A stretch of 64,000 nucleotides of DNA, from NCBI GenBank assembly GCA_029204225.1, contig CM055109.1:47616612-47680611 (forward strand), given 5' to 3'. The notes under the pieces are model-generated. The model did not search any database. It worked only from the letters and a program-made list of their open reading frames with translations, and was not told the origin of the DNA. Below are positions 1 to 10,985 of this stretch, piece by piece. Position 1 is the stretch's first letter, and each line of letters starts with the position of its first letter. The translations under genes and the position numbers were made by a program. This stretch comes from Diphasiastrum complanatum (Eukaryota; Streptophyta; Lycopodiopsida; Lycopodiales; Lycopodiaceae).

Positions 1-711
1 CAAAGCTTTTGAGCATTGATATGACAAACAGTAGGAAAGTAAATGAAATAGTATCCTCCAACATCAAAGAGCTGAATGTTTGTATAGTAAGTAGAGATTA
101 AGTTTCTAAAAATATCAAGCAATAGCCTTTGACAGAATGTGCTGATAATATTGTAGCTACATATGGGAAGATAGCTATTCTTGAAGCGTCATACATGATA
201 TTAGATTGGAGTGAGATTGGAGTCTCAGTCGTGCAATCAACGATCACACGATATAATGAAGTAAATGAAGGTCCAACATAAAAAATGAGTCTACTAATAA
301 AAAGGACAACAAGCATCATTAATTGATGTTGGATGCTGCTGTTGACAACAATTACTGATCCACCAATAAAGCATTATGTAGAAAATGTGGCATCAATAGT
401 GGTATCAATGCTGACAGAAGCATGAGAATGTGTGCTACCTTAGTGCTATTAGTCAACGTTGATAGAAGCATACAACAAAAGTTGAAGTGTCTACGTGCAC
501 AAACAAATTCCATGCAGCTGTCTATAAATGATGGATTGCTATATAATATTGTGCAAACATGATAAATGAATTGCCATGGCTCAGCGATGGAGGTAAAAAA
601 GCCTTTACCTTTAAGCAAACGATGTATGTAAACACAAGACTCTCTGATTGAGGTAGTAGATCGTGATCCACGAGCGTAGGTGGGCGCTATCAAACTGTTA
701 TCAGTGTGAAG

Positions 712-718
<7 letters not shown>
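1..718. other. No gene recognised
   Basis: Mixed-composition sequence with no domain-bearing reading frame on either strand. The longest open frame here (minus, 352-1005) runs through the (GA)n array as poly-Leu-Ser and has no recognisable domain on either side of it. Confidence 0.5.

Positions 719-778
<60 letters not shown>
719..778. repeat. (GA)30 microsatellite
   Basis: An uninterrupted run of 30 GA units. Reading frames across it (poly Arg-Glu on plus, poly Leu-Ser on minus) are artefacts of the repeat. Confidence 0.98.
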
Positions 779-781
<3 letters not shown>

Positions 782-984
782 CTTGAAGATGACCATGCCT
801 CGTATCTTACTAGCACATATTGGTTTGGCCCTGCCTCAGTTCTCCTCCTGACACCTATCCCAAGTGGCGCTCTATTGTTGCTCGCCCTGCCCGCCTGCCG
901 TGCACTAGCCTCCTCCCTGAATTTTTGCCACATGGCATTAAGCCCTTTATCCCATAAGCATTTCATAGAAGAGAATCCACTTGC

Positions 985-1400
985 ATATTTAGTGGAATTG
1001 CCCATTTTTCCTCGTGCATGCGTGTGGGCCTGCGTGCTATGGCTTGGTTCCTAGCTCTAACGCCCCACCTGGCACCAGCGCCAGTGGTCCCAGGGCATCG
1101 CCGCCCTGGGACTTCCCCGGTCCCGGCCCCCACGCCCACATATGGCGCCAGTGCGGGTGGGTCCTGGGCGTCGGCGCCCCTAGAGCCCGGGCCTGGCCCA
1201 TCGGTCCCTAGTCTCGACACCCGTGCCCCACCGAGCCAACTGGCGCCAGTGGTCCCAAGATGCCGACGCCTAACCCTGGGGCAACCATTGAGGCGCTAGT
1301 GGTCCTGAGGTGCCGGCGCCTCATTCCAGCTCCTTGGTCCCGGGCCCGGCTTGACATGCGTGCCCTAGCAGGGCGTCGGAGATTTATTGTCCCCTGTCCA
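985..1400. repeat. GC-rich block with degenerate internal repeats
   Basis: This block is much richer in G+C than the sequence around it. A motif close to GGCGCCAGTGGTCCC followed by a GCCGACGCC-like half recurs near 1076, 1145, 1230 and 1282, with spacing of roughly 50-90 bases. Open frames exist on both strands, but their Pro/Arg/Ala-rich translations only mirror the repeats. It sits directly upstream of a TATA/CCAAT-like region, so it may be the upstream half of a promoter or LTR. Confidence 0.6.
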
Positions 1401-1410
1401 GACTCCACAT

Positions 1411-1505
1411 GCCAATAGCTGATTGGACAGGGCCAAAGCTGTCCCCTTGCTAGTATGTGCCAATAAGCGACTTCGATGACCATGGGCTATGTCATGTATA
1501 AATAG
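1411..1505 (+). promoter_or_regulatory. Promoter-like TATA/CCAAT cluster
   Basis: A good TATA box, TATAAATAG, lies at 1497-1505. CCAAT occurs at 1412 and 1460, and its inverse ATTGG at 1422. The arrangement looks like a plant RNA polymerase II core promoter or the promoter of an old LTR. No credible downstream reading frame is visible: the next 230 bases run into a (GA)n array. Function is inferred from motifs only. Confidence 0.35.
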
Positions 1506-1730
1506 CCAAATGTACTCCTCTTATGTCAGCAAGTGAGGCTTGTAGCAGAAGCAACTAGCTAGGTTGTATCCGAAGTAATTGTTTTTAGTTGTCGAATGGA
1601 AACTGATCAAATCTTGACCCTTGAAAAACCATGTGAATCTTTGAGGGGTACATGATTTTAAATAAAAAAACCGAACCTTGGTCCAAATGATGTTAAGCGA
1701 AAAGCGGTGAGTAAAAGCTAGATACCATCC

Positions 1731-1850
<120 letters not shown>

Positions 1851-2020
1851 TGTTATAAACAAAAGACGATTCTTGAATTTTCATTGGGCCACATGTGCCC
1901 TAAAATATCGATGATTAGGCAGTTGAAGGGCACAACTGAAGGGTGATGGGCATTTTTTTGGAACGTTCCAGAAAAGAGGCTGGAATTTTGTAGATAGAGA
2001 AAGATTTGAAACGTTTGTAG

Positions 2021-2021
<1 letters not shown>

Positions 2022-2053
<32 letters not shown>
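2022..2053. repeat. (TG)16 microsatellite
   Basis: A perfect TG run followed by a short impure GA tract. Confidence 0.97.
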
Positions 2054-2054
<1 letters not shown>

Positions 2055-2399
2055 AGAGAGAAAGAGAGAGTGCAGAGGAGTGCAATCCAAGGTGAGGGAG
2101 AGAGAGGCTTTTTCAAAAGATTTATGTACTCATTAATGTGTCTTTTTCTAGAGTAAATTTAAATTCATAACCATGTTACAAGAGTTATACTAGCAAATTC
2201 CTTAGCTCATTGAGTTACTAAAAGTTCTACTACAAGTCCCTTGGCACTAATACTAAATTAGCTAAACATGGCAAGCCTAATTTTGGTAGACTTTATGGAT
2301 GCGATAACTATCCATAATTTGGGCTCTCTTATTATCTTTGTCCTTGAGTGGCCTAAAAAATTGGGACATTCTCAAAAAGCATTCATTTGAATACCATTA

Positions 2400-3600
2400 C
2401 TTGATCATTAGTACTACACTACTGTAAATTTTTGCTACAATAATCTATTTTTTAAAAAAATTTGCTCTCTTATATTATGAAATTGTGATGTTTTTTTATT
2501 TTTTATATTTTTTGAAATTCTTGGATCTTTTCAACAGCTTTTGAAAATTGTTGTAATTATTTTAGTAATTGGGACTTGGTCAACAGAATAAATTTTTAAA
2601 TAGTTTGGTGTCTAGGAGCAAGAAATTGGATTCGATTATTATATGATTATGATTTTAAGAAGATCGATTGATGAAATAATCAGATCTACATCTAATCTGT
2701 TTTGAATCTTCTCAATTACCTAATTATGATACTATATGTGGCTATATTTGTTGGCAATCTAGAGTTTTATATTGTTGCTTTGATAGATAGTTGATTGATT
2801 ACAACTTCATTTGATTGTCATTTTAAGCACTTCAAATACAAAACATGTTGAAATGAAAAATGATAGAGAGATTTAGTTTGTAGTTTTTCTTGAATTTTTT
2901 CATGAAATCATCTAAATTTGCAATCTCAAATAATATCATAATTAGATAATTTTCTTCACATAGATGCAATTTTTGAAAAAATATATATCTTTTTAAATGT
3001 GTGCTAAAAAATATTGAACACATTGAAACCAAAAAAACACAAAAAATCTACAAATGATAAGTTCATGCAATTTGATAGCTAGAAAACATTTGTTAAAATT
3101 TGTAGTTTGACAACTTTGTGAGAACTTACTTAAACTCAATAAAATAAATTTAACAAATTTATTTTAAAACATATAAAGATTTTATTCTCTTAAAATTTGT
3201 AATTTTTAAATCATTAATGGATTTATAATTCGTGACTTTTGATTTACTTTTTTTAATTTGTAGTTTTTTTAGATTTTTAACTATTAGAATTTTAAAATCT
3301 AAAATTATATAATTCAAAAATAGTTTTTTTTATATATTTTAGATTTTGAAAAATTATGAGTTTTTAGAATTTTTTTAATTTTGATTTTCTAAGTCTTTCA
3401 AATTTTTAATTTTTTAATTTGATTTTGTTAGTCTCTTAGCAAAAAAATATTTTAAAAAGTTTTAAATTTTAAATTTGATTATTTTTCTAATGTTTTAAAT
3501 TTTAAAATTTAAAATCTAAAATACTTAATTGGCTGATTTATTTTTTACAATTGTTTTTTAATTATACATTGATTTTTTAAAATTTTATATACTTGCACCA
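2400..3600. other. AT-rich block without genes
   Basis: Strongly AT-rich sequence dominated by recurring words such as AATTTTTAAATT and TTTTAAAATTT, densest from 3180 to 3590. No frame over about 70 codons and no transposon domain is visible. It may be a decayed AT-rich satellite or matrix-attachment-like DNA. Confidence 0.5.
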
Positions 3601-3609
3601 CATGGCACT

Positions 3610-4000
3610 TCTATGGTGAGCATAACTTTCTTTGACAAGTCTATGTTTGGCATAGGCTCTTTTCGACAACTTTTGTCGACGAAGTCATGCATCATGTAGC
3701 TTTGAGCATAACTTTGACTACAAAGTTGTTGACAATGGCTATGCTTGGCATCAGATTGTTATGCCCAAAGCTACAAATGAGCATTTCTTTGGGCATAACT
3801 TTGTCAACAAAGTTGTTGACAATGGCTATGTTTTGCGTATGATTGTCAACATGCATAGCTTTGAGCATGACTCTATCAACAACTTGGCATGGCCTCTTTC
3901 CGACAATTATTGACAAAACTTGTCAGAAAGATGCCATGCCAACAAAGCTATGCCAGGGAAAGCTTGTTCAGCATAGAAGTCCAACAACAAGGAAAGCTTG
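3610..4000. repeat. Degenerate tandem repeat, AGCATAACTTTG-type
   Basis: A motif like GAGCATAACTTTG, followed by CAAAGTTGTTGACAATGGC and TATGCTTGGCAT, recurs with variation at about 3616, 3703, 3778-3830 and 3863. Related TTGTCGAC and CAACAAAG words occur between. The unit is roughly 80-90 bases and the copies are diverged and truncated. Inverted words such as CAAAGTTGTTGAC against GTCAACAACTTTG give it hairpin potential. Confidence 0.6.
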
Positions 4001-4099
4001 TTCAACATACAATCCAAACGTCTAGAAAATAAAAAAATAAAAGCTATAAATAATATTATATACAAAGAATTGAGTTTGTAAAACTCAAAAACATAAAAT

Positions 4100-4340
4100 T
4101 CATAAATAGTCTTCTTCTGAAATAGGGGAACCTATGGCAGCAAGTTGATTAAGCAACAGTTTGGATTCGTTCAGGTCATCACTGACTGAGGTGCCTTCGC
4201 TCATCTTGAGTGTAAGTACCTTCTTCCTCAGAAAGAGACAAGTCGATACATCTGAAGTCTCGTAGATACTTGTTAGAATATCTCACGCTACTTTGGAGGT
4301 GGTGCTTTGATACGTGAGCGATCTGAGTGTCTTTCAGATT
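4100..4340 (-). pseudogene. Copia gag-like fragment
   Basis: Read on minus, this stretch resembles the UBN2-type Gag region of Ty1-copia elements. It has a 'NLKDTQIAHV'-like segment followed by residues matching the usual pattern up to a Ser/Glu-rich 'SEEEGT' portion, with stops. It lies downstream, on the same strand, of the reverse-transcriptase start of Copia D, which is the wrong order for one element. Either a second Copia abuts here or recombination joined two copies. Assignment is by pattern only. Confidence 0.35.
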
Positions 4341-5040
4341 CAAGGATACAATGGGTTTCTTGCCAACTGGTGGTTCTACTGAGTCTTATGTGCTATGCTT
4401 AGCAATTGCTCCATCTCCTCTCCCATGGCCTTGACCCAAATGTCATCATCCTTCGCTTCATCATAAGTCGAAGGTTCTTTGCTTTGAATAATGCTAGATA
4501 AGAGAGCATAATTTGCTTCATACCTTTCAAGTTGTGTCTTCTCTCTTGTTGATCTTCGTAGCTCTCCCTAGCTAGATGATCCTGGAAAGTCATCCATGTC
4601 GCGGCTCTCCAACAATCTCTCAAACCACTTAGGGAGCTTCCTGTCAGGTGATCGGATTTCTGGTGAAAATGTATCCACAATACATCTTTCTCCTTGTGTT
4701 TGTCACCTGCAACTTCAATCCTTCTTGCACCAAAAGGTTTGTCTCTACCTCTCCAACCTGTCTCTTGAGTTGAGTAGTAGTATCTTGAGATGTATCCTCA
4801 TGTTCATCACTTGGAAGGTCAATGAATGGATCATCATCAGAAGGTATCATCACTATACCATCTTTCCCACTGGATGTGTCTATCTTCTCAGCATCCTCGT
4901 CTTCATACATCTTGGATTCATCAAAGATAACATCATGGCTTACATGGATTTTGTTTTCCACTGGATCAAAACATCTATAGCCCTTCACACGATCATCATA
5001 TCCTAGGAATATACACTTGATAGCTTTTACATCAAGTTTA
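4341..5040 (-). pseudogene. Copia D: integrase C-terminus and start of RT
   Basis: This is the distal half of an old minus-strand Ty1-copia polyprotein. From 5036 down it reads the integrase C-terminal part, with 'FLGYDDRVKGYRCFDP' and 'HVSHDVIFDE', then an acidic linker. The N-terminal reverse-transcriptase region follows, with 'EPSTYDEAKDDDIWVKAM' and 'LVEPPVGKKPI' near 4370-4500. Several frameshifts break it. The proximal half is at 10986-11711: Copia A was inserted inside the integrase coding region, and the codons on both sides of the GTTTA duplication are continuous. Confidence 0.85.
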
Positions 5041-5652
5041 TGTCAAAATATTGGAAAATCCTATCTAATATTGTGATTAGGGGTCCTAAAAATGCCAAGG
5101 ATGAATTAAGCTCTTTTGGCTTAGAAAAGACCCATCTTAGAATAAAATATTCAAGGTAGGTAGAAGTAGAAACTCGAGCTACCATAGGAATTGCCATTTG
5201 TACTTTGCATGCCACATTTAATGCATGAAAAGACTAGGTGGCACAATTAGACATAGTGAGGTGGCTTGATAAGTCTAGATAGCTTGAGAGGTGGATCCAC
5301 AACTCCAATTCAACTCAAAGAAGGAGGAGAGTCCATGGATCTATATATATGTGATGTACTCTCATTGAGAAAATGATGAAATTTGTGTGTAATGCAAATT
5401 TGGAGACAAGGTCTTTGTGCGCTCTCTCTCTACTCGAGATTTGTACTTTCATATTCTCTCTCTAGCCGAGTTGAGACATTTATTATGCTTATTTTCATGT
5501 TTTGTTGACAGATCTTGCTTGTAACACAATAATATTTCTTGTATGATCAGCTTTTCTATTGTCAACCAATGCTAGTCTGATCTTTATGTTATTATTGGGC
5601 TTAGGAGATCAAAAGTACATGTGTAGGGCATCTCACACGTGTGAATTCAGCA
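5041..5652 (+). repeat. 5' LTR of Copia A
   Basis: A TG..CA-bounded LTR of 612 bp. A TATATATATG stretch at about 5342 is a candidate TATA region, and a CT-rich tract follows near 5420. The perfect palindrome CACACGTGTG (5634-5643) lies just before the LTR end. The matching 3' LTR differs mostly in the first 40 bases. Confidence 0.96.
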
Positions 5653-5665
5653 TGGTATCAGAGCC
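5653..5665 (+). other. Primer-binding site of Copia A (initiator tRNA-Met)
   Basis: TGGTATCAGAGCC follows the 5' LTR directly. It is the standard plant Copia PBS, complementary to the 3' end of initiator tRNA-Met. Confidence 0.95.
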
Positions 5666-6389
5666 TATCTAAAAATTACAAGCAAATCTAATCAAAAAGT
5701 TTGCAAATTTGATCAGATTTCAAGCTTGGAATTGTCTAAATTCTACTTTCTAGCTAGTTTGCAGTTTTCTGGTGATTTAGAGCTTCAAACCACTTTGAAT
5801 GGTTCAAATTAGGTACTGTACGGAATTTCAGGTGCTGGCATGTGTGAAATCCGCCCATTTTCAGTTTGGATCCAAATTTCATGCAAATTAGCCCACTAGA
5901 AAGCTAGAAATGTGTAGAATCTGATGCAATTTGAATCATGACAGTTGGCTAAGCCAATCAGAAGTTATAAGCTTTTGAAGAGTTGTAGATAGGGCACCTA
6001 GACCTGTGGCAAATCGTGTGTACATGTCATTTATTGCTTGAATGATCACAAAAGTCATCCAGAAGTTGAACAATCTCATCTATATGTGATTTAGACAAAA
6101 TTTATAGGTTCTAGGCAAATTGTTTCATACAAATAGATTGTATTTGAGTCAATTTGACATTTGTGGAGTATTTCACACGTGTGAAATTCAGAGAACCATA
6201 ACTTTTGCCATACTTCATCTTTTTTGATGATTCAAATCTTGTTTTAGAGAGAATATCAAGCTAGTGAGATCTATCTCATAGTTTTTTGCTTTGTCTTACA
6301 TAGGATTTGGTTTTTTGCCCTTGATTGGTTCCTATAGTGAGAAGATAAGCAATTTTCTCATCCATCTTTTTTTATTTCCATCATTCTTT
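5666..6389 (+). other. Leader (5' UTR) of Copia A
   Basis: Untranslated leader between PBS and gag, about 720 bp with no coding signature. It carries the 16-bp perfect palindrome TTTCACACGTGTGAAA at 6171-6186, the same core as at the LTR end. Confidence 0.7.
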
Positions 6390-7319
6390 ATGACTTCAAT
6401 GGGTGTCTTTCTATTAGAAGCAAGTGAAAGATTGTCAACCTCCAATTACTCAATTTGGAAGGTTAGGATGGAATCTGTCTTAATACTACAAGATGTGATG
6501 GATATTGTACTTGGAATTAAAGAAGAATCACAAATTCCTCAAGATATTCCAAAGTACAAAAAGAGCACTAGGATGGCTCTGCATTATATTAAGATGAATG
6601 TCTCAAATGACATTTTAAGAGAAATTGGTGCTTGTACTAATGCCAAAGATGCTTGGGATACTCTCAAGTCCATCTATGAGGCAAAGAATACTTCTAGACT
6701 TCTAACACTAAGAAACCAAATTTTTTAAAATGTACAGAGAAGTGATGAATGTGCTTCAGCTTATGTAATGAGAGTTAAAGACCTCCATAGAGAATTGTCA
6801 TGCATAGGAGACTCCCTCAACCAAAATGAACTTGTTCAAGTCATACTTAATGGGTTAAAGGAGGAATATGACAACCTTGTTCAGATTTATGCCATTAAGG
6901 AGGAGTTACCAAGTTTGGAAGCACTCCAAAGTGTGCTCAATTCTGAAGAATCAAGACAAGAGTATAAGCCCTTGAAAATGGAGAGACTGTCTCTCAACAT
7001 TGATGGTAAAGCTCTCTTTACCAAAGACAAGCACAAGACAAGAAGTAAGAATCAACACCAACCCTCTTCAAGCAAGAACAATCTTATTTCCAAGGAGAAA
7101 GGAAAAGAGGATGAGTCCTCTCAAGCTTCCACATCCAAGAAGAAGAAGAAAAACATCAAGTGTTTCTTTTGTGGCAAGAAGGGACATTATGCCACCAATT
7201 GCTTCAAGAAGAAGAGTCAATTCAAGCAAGCCAACATCTCCAATGAAGAGAAGGAAGATGCTCATGCAAGTGATGGAGAGGGATCTCTTATGGTCTCGAG
7301 TTTTTCTTCATCACCTTTC
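6390..7319 (+). pseudogene. Copia A gag (UBN2-type) with zinc knuckle, one stop
   Basis: Gag forms the virus-like particle and packages element RNA. The ATG at 6390 is chosen because the segment 'LSTSNYSIWKVRME', typical of Copia Gag N-termini, follows 14 codons later; the frame is open further upstream but lacks Gag-like sequence. The body has the usual 'YIKMNVSNDILREI' and 'WDTLKSIYEAKN' helices. A CX2CX4HX4C zinc knuckle (CFFCGKKGHYATNC) lies at 7161-7202 behind a Lys-rich stretch. An in-frame TAA at 6726-6728 interrupts the frame. The related segment in family B at 55.2 kb has CAG near this position, so the stop is probably a local mutation. The frame continues directly into protease. Confidence 0.92.
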
Positions 7320-8693
7320 AAGAAGGATGGTTTGTGGTATATCGACAGTGGAGCTTCCTCACATATGTGTAGCTCCAACCATTCTTTTTCATCTATGTCA
7401 CCTTATGAAGGAGAAAAGAAGTCCATCTACACAGCAAATGATCATGAGTGTGCTATTGAAGGCATAGGGACCATTCCCTTAAAGCTTTCTTCATCAAAAG
7501 TTCTTTCTCTGTCTAAAGTATTTTTTGTTCCTAAGTTAACGAAAAATCTTATTAGTGTTGGGCAATTGTTTGATAGTGGACTAGATGTGAATTTCAATGT
7601 TGATACATATACAATCAAGAAGCATGATAAGATCCTTGCATTTGGGTCTAGATATGGTGGAATCTACAAGCTTGATCCCAAAGAGTATGCTAACTCTTGT
7701 GATAGTGCTTTTGCTTCTCATATGTCTGGAGGAACTATGGCATAGAAGGTTGGGGCATCCTAACTATAATTCTATGGTGTCCATGGTCAAGAAAGCCAAA
7801 GCTATTGGCTTGCCTAATCTTATCTCCAAGAATTTCAAGCCATGTGAGGCTTGTGCCATATCTAAGTCTCATAAGAAGCCTTTTTTCAAAGTCATCCATC
7901 AAGACTACACATCCATTAGAGCTCATACACTCGGATGTGCACTTATCATCTTCAAAGAGCAAGGGTGGTGCTACTTGCTTTGTAACTTTCATTGATGATT
8001 TCACAAGATTTACTTGGTTATATCTTCTAGCTTCAAAGTATTTGGTGTTTGACTATTTCCTAAAGTTCAAAGCTCTAGTTGAAAAGCAATTTTCATACTA
8101 GAAGTGATGGAGGTGGTGAGTACACTTCCAATAAATTTCATGATTATTGTGAGCTTGAAGGCACTAAAAGGGAGTTTTCTTGTGCATATACACCATCTCA
8201 AAATGGGGTGGCTGAAAGAAAGAATAGAACATTGTGTGAATGTGCCAAAACCATTAGAATTGAGGCATCCTTGCCAAAAGACTTTTGGGGTGAGGCCATC
8301 AATTGTTCAAACTATCTTTGCAATCGACTCCCTCTTGTTGCACTTGGAGGAAAGTCACCATATAAAGCACTTTATTTGAAGAAACCTAAGGTTGAACACC
8401 TTAGAGTATTTGGATGCATATGCTTTGTCCATATTCCCTTGGAAACAAAAAAGAAGGATGATCCTTGTGCAAGCAAAGGAGTAATGGTTGGATACTCATC
8501 CAACAAGAAATCCTATCGAATCTACATGCTCTCTACTTCTAAAGTAATTGATAGTAGAGATGTAGTTTTTCATGAAGAAGAAAAGTCCTATCTTGGAGGG
8601 ACCGAGATCAAGCAACCTCAAAATCTATCACATTTTGTTATTGATGACAATCAACATATGGAGGAGTCGAGATTTGAAGCTGGAAGTCCTTGA
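7320..8693 (+). pseudogene. Copia A protease and integrase, frameshifted
   Basis: The aspartic protease active site is in 'WYIDSGASSHMC' (Asp-Ser-Gly at 7344-7352). Gag-pre-integrase follows with the His2Cys2 pattern ('LWHRRLGHP' and 'CEACAISKSHK', 7738-7880). The integrase core shows its first Asp in 'IHSDVH', then 'FIDDFTRFTW', 'SDGGGEY', and the catalytic Glu region 'SQNGVAERKNRT'. The reading frame shifts near 7730, near 7895 and between about 8060 and 8100, where a few codons also seem lost. An in-frame TGA ends it at 8691-8693. Family identity is certain; function is lost. Confidence 0.93.
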
Positions 8694-8714
8694 TTTTTTA
8701 CTCCTAGAAGATCC

Positions 8715-10351
8715 ATGAGGGAGAGATCCGAGCCTAAGAGGCTCACTTATGATGACAAAGGAAAACAAGTGGATCTTGATTCCACTTATGCTTATTTTGT
8801 TTCTCATGAGGAGCTAAAAAATGTCCAAGAAGCCCTCAATACCAAGGAGTGGTATGAGGCCATGAAGATTGAATGTGATGCCTTGATCACCAACCACACA
8901 TGGGAGCTAGTGGATCCACCACCTAACATGCATGTCATTGGATGCAAGTGGGTGTTCAAGATCAAGTACAATCATGATGGCTCCATCAACAAGTACAAGG
9001 CAAGATTATGTGCTAAAGGCTTTGCACAAATATATGGCCTTGATTATGAGTAAACTTTTGCTCTTGTATCAAAGATGGTGACAATAAAAATCATAATCTC
9101 TCTTTACTTGTTTTTTAAGTGGAAACTGTTTCAACTTGATGTCTCCAACGCTTTTTTGAATGGCTATCTTGAGGAGGAGATATACATGGAACAGCCTCAA
9201 GGATTTATCAAGGATAAATCTAAGGTGTGTTTGCTATTTAGAAGTCTTTATGGCTTGAAGCAAGCACCTAGATCATGGTATTCAAGACTCAACAACTTTC
9301 TACTTTCATTAGGATTTGTGCTTAGTGACTATGATTCTTCTAGGTACTTAAAGTTTGATGGTAGTAATATTGTCATTCTTCTAATCTATGTAGATGACAT
9401 TATTCTTAGTGGAAGTTGTTTGATGCTAGTTCAAGAAACTAAAGATGCATTAGGAAGAAAATTTAAAATGCAAGATCTAGGAGAGATCCATTACATTTTA
9501 GGCCTTGAGATTGATTTTCATGAAGAGTATGCTTTTATTTGTCAATCTAGATATGTCTTTTCTATGTTGAGAAAATTCAATATGCAAAATTGTAAAAGCA
9601 TAGATACTCCCATGGAGCAACATGTAAAAGATCCTATTAAAGGTGATGAAAGATCCTTTGAGGACATCACACTTTCTAGGAGTCTTATAGGCTCTTTAAT
9701 TTGGCTCACTATCACTAGACCCGATTTGAGCTATTGTGTGCACAAATTGAGTCAATTTATGCAAGATCCTAAGATCCAACATTGGAAGATGGCCAAGAGA
9801 GTTCTAAGATATGTATCTTCTGCTCAAGATTATGGTTTATTGTACAAGAATGAAGATCTAACCATTGTTGGCTATTCAGATTCCGATTTTGCAAGTGAGA
9901 AAATGGATCGAAAGTCCATTAATGCATATACTATCTTTCTTGAGGCAATCTTGTGTCTTGGCTTTCAAAGAAGCAAGATACCATATCCCTATCATCTTGT
10001 GAGGCCGAGTACAAAGCACTCACTACAACAACTAAAGAGGTGCTTTGGATCAAGAGGTTAATCATGGAGCTAAAGTGCATCAAAGAGGATGATCTTCCCT
10101 TGATCAAATGTGATAACATATCAGCCCAAGCTCTTGCAAACAATCCTATTTTTCATGCAAGAAGCAAGCATATAGAAGTGGCACACCATTTTGTAAGGAA
10201 AAGGCTCATTGGACGTGAAATCAACTTGGAACACGTCGACATATCTTCATGTATTGCTGATCTTCTCACAAAGCCACTTTGCAAAAGTGCCTTCTCAAAG
10301 CATAGGTCTAATCTTGGTCTCATCTCAAGATCGATGCTTGATCCACATTAG
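8715..10351 (+). pseudogene. Copia A reverse transcriptase and RNase H
   Basis: The RT begins with 'WYEAMKIECDALITNHTWEL' and 'GCKWVFKIKYN'. It continues with 'FQLDVSNAFLNGYL', 'SLYGLKQAPRSWY' and the catalytic box 'YVDD' at 9387-9398. RNase H has 'GYSDSDFAS', 'SLSSCEAEYKAL' and the terminal 'DLLTKPL'. A TAA at 9051-9053 interrupts the RT and a frameshift near 9945 separates RT from the end of RNase H. Together these are the enzymes that would copy the element RNA into DNA. No env-like frame follows; the PPT and 3' LTR begin 11 bases after the stop. Confidence 0.95.
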
Positions 10352-10361
10352 ATACATTTTT

Positions 10362-10369
10362 AGGAGGAG
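10362..10369 (+). other. Polypurine tract of Copia A
   Basis: AGGAGGAG abuts the TG of the 3' LTR and would prime plus-strand DNA synthesis. Confidence 0.85.
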
Positions 10370-10985
10370 TGTCAAAATATTGGAAAAATTTATCTTATGT
10401 TGTGAGTAGGGGTCCTAAAAATGCCAAAGATGAATTAAGCTCTTTTGGCTTAGAAAAGACCCATCTTAAAATAAAATATTCAAGGTAGGTAGAAGTAGAA
10501 ACTTGAGCTATCATAGGAATTGCCATTTGTACTTTGCATGCCACATTTAATGCATGAAAAGACTTAGGTGGCACAATTAGACATAGTGAGGTGGCTTGAA
10601 TAAGTCTAGATAGCTTGAGAGGTGGATCCACAACTCCAATTCAACTCAAAGAAGGAGGAGAGTCCATGGATCTATATATATGTGATGTACTCTCATTGAG
10701 AAAATGATGAAATTTGTGTGTAATGCAAATTTGGAGACAAGGTCTTTGTGCCCTCTCTCTCTCTACTCGAGTTTTGTACTTTCATATTCTCTCTCTGGCC
10801 GAGTTGAGGCATTTATTATGCTTAGTTTCATGTTTTGTTGACAGATCTTGCTTGTAACACAATAATATTTTTTGTATGATCAGCTTTCCTATTGTCAACC
10901 AATGCTAGTCTGATCTTTATGTTATTATTGGGCTTAGGAGATCAAAAGTACATGTGTAGGGCATCCCACACGTGTGAATTCAGCA
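10370..10985 (+). repeat. 3' LTR of Copia A
   Basis: A 616-bp copy of the 5' LTR, ending CACACGTGTGAATTCAGCA, then the second GTTTA duplication at 10986-10990. A CT tract near 10760 is two bases longer than in the 5' LTR. Confidence 0.96.

Larger units (their letters stand above)
5041..10985 (+). mobile_element. Copia A, full-length but decayed Ty1-copia retrotransposon
   Basis: A 5945-bp element bounded by 612- and 616-bp LTRs that start TGTCAAAATATT and end GTGAATTCAGCA. It is flanked by a perfect 5-bp target duplication, GTTTA (5036-5040 and 10986-10990). The order is LTR, tRNA-Met PBS, gag with zinc knuckle, protease, integrase, RT, RNase H, PPT, LTR, which is the Copia order. A hand count gives about 18 substitutions plus a few small indels between the LTRs (about 3%), so insertion is fairly recent. 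The polyprotein nevertheless has at least three in-frame stops and several frameshifts, so this copy cannot be autonomous. It sits inside Copia D in the opposite orientation. Confidence 0.97.

Noticed and set aside
1014-1483. Several Pro/Arg-rich open frames on both strands
   Set aside because: Frames are open in many phases because of GC-rich repeats; no domain, start context or codon bias supports a gene.
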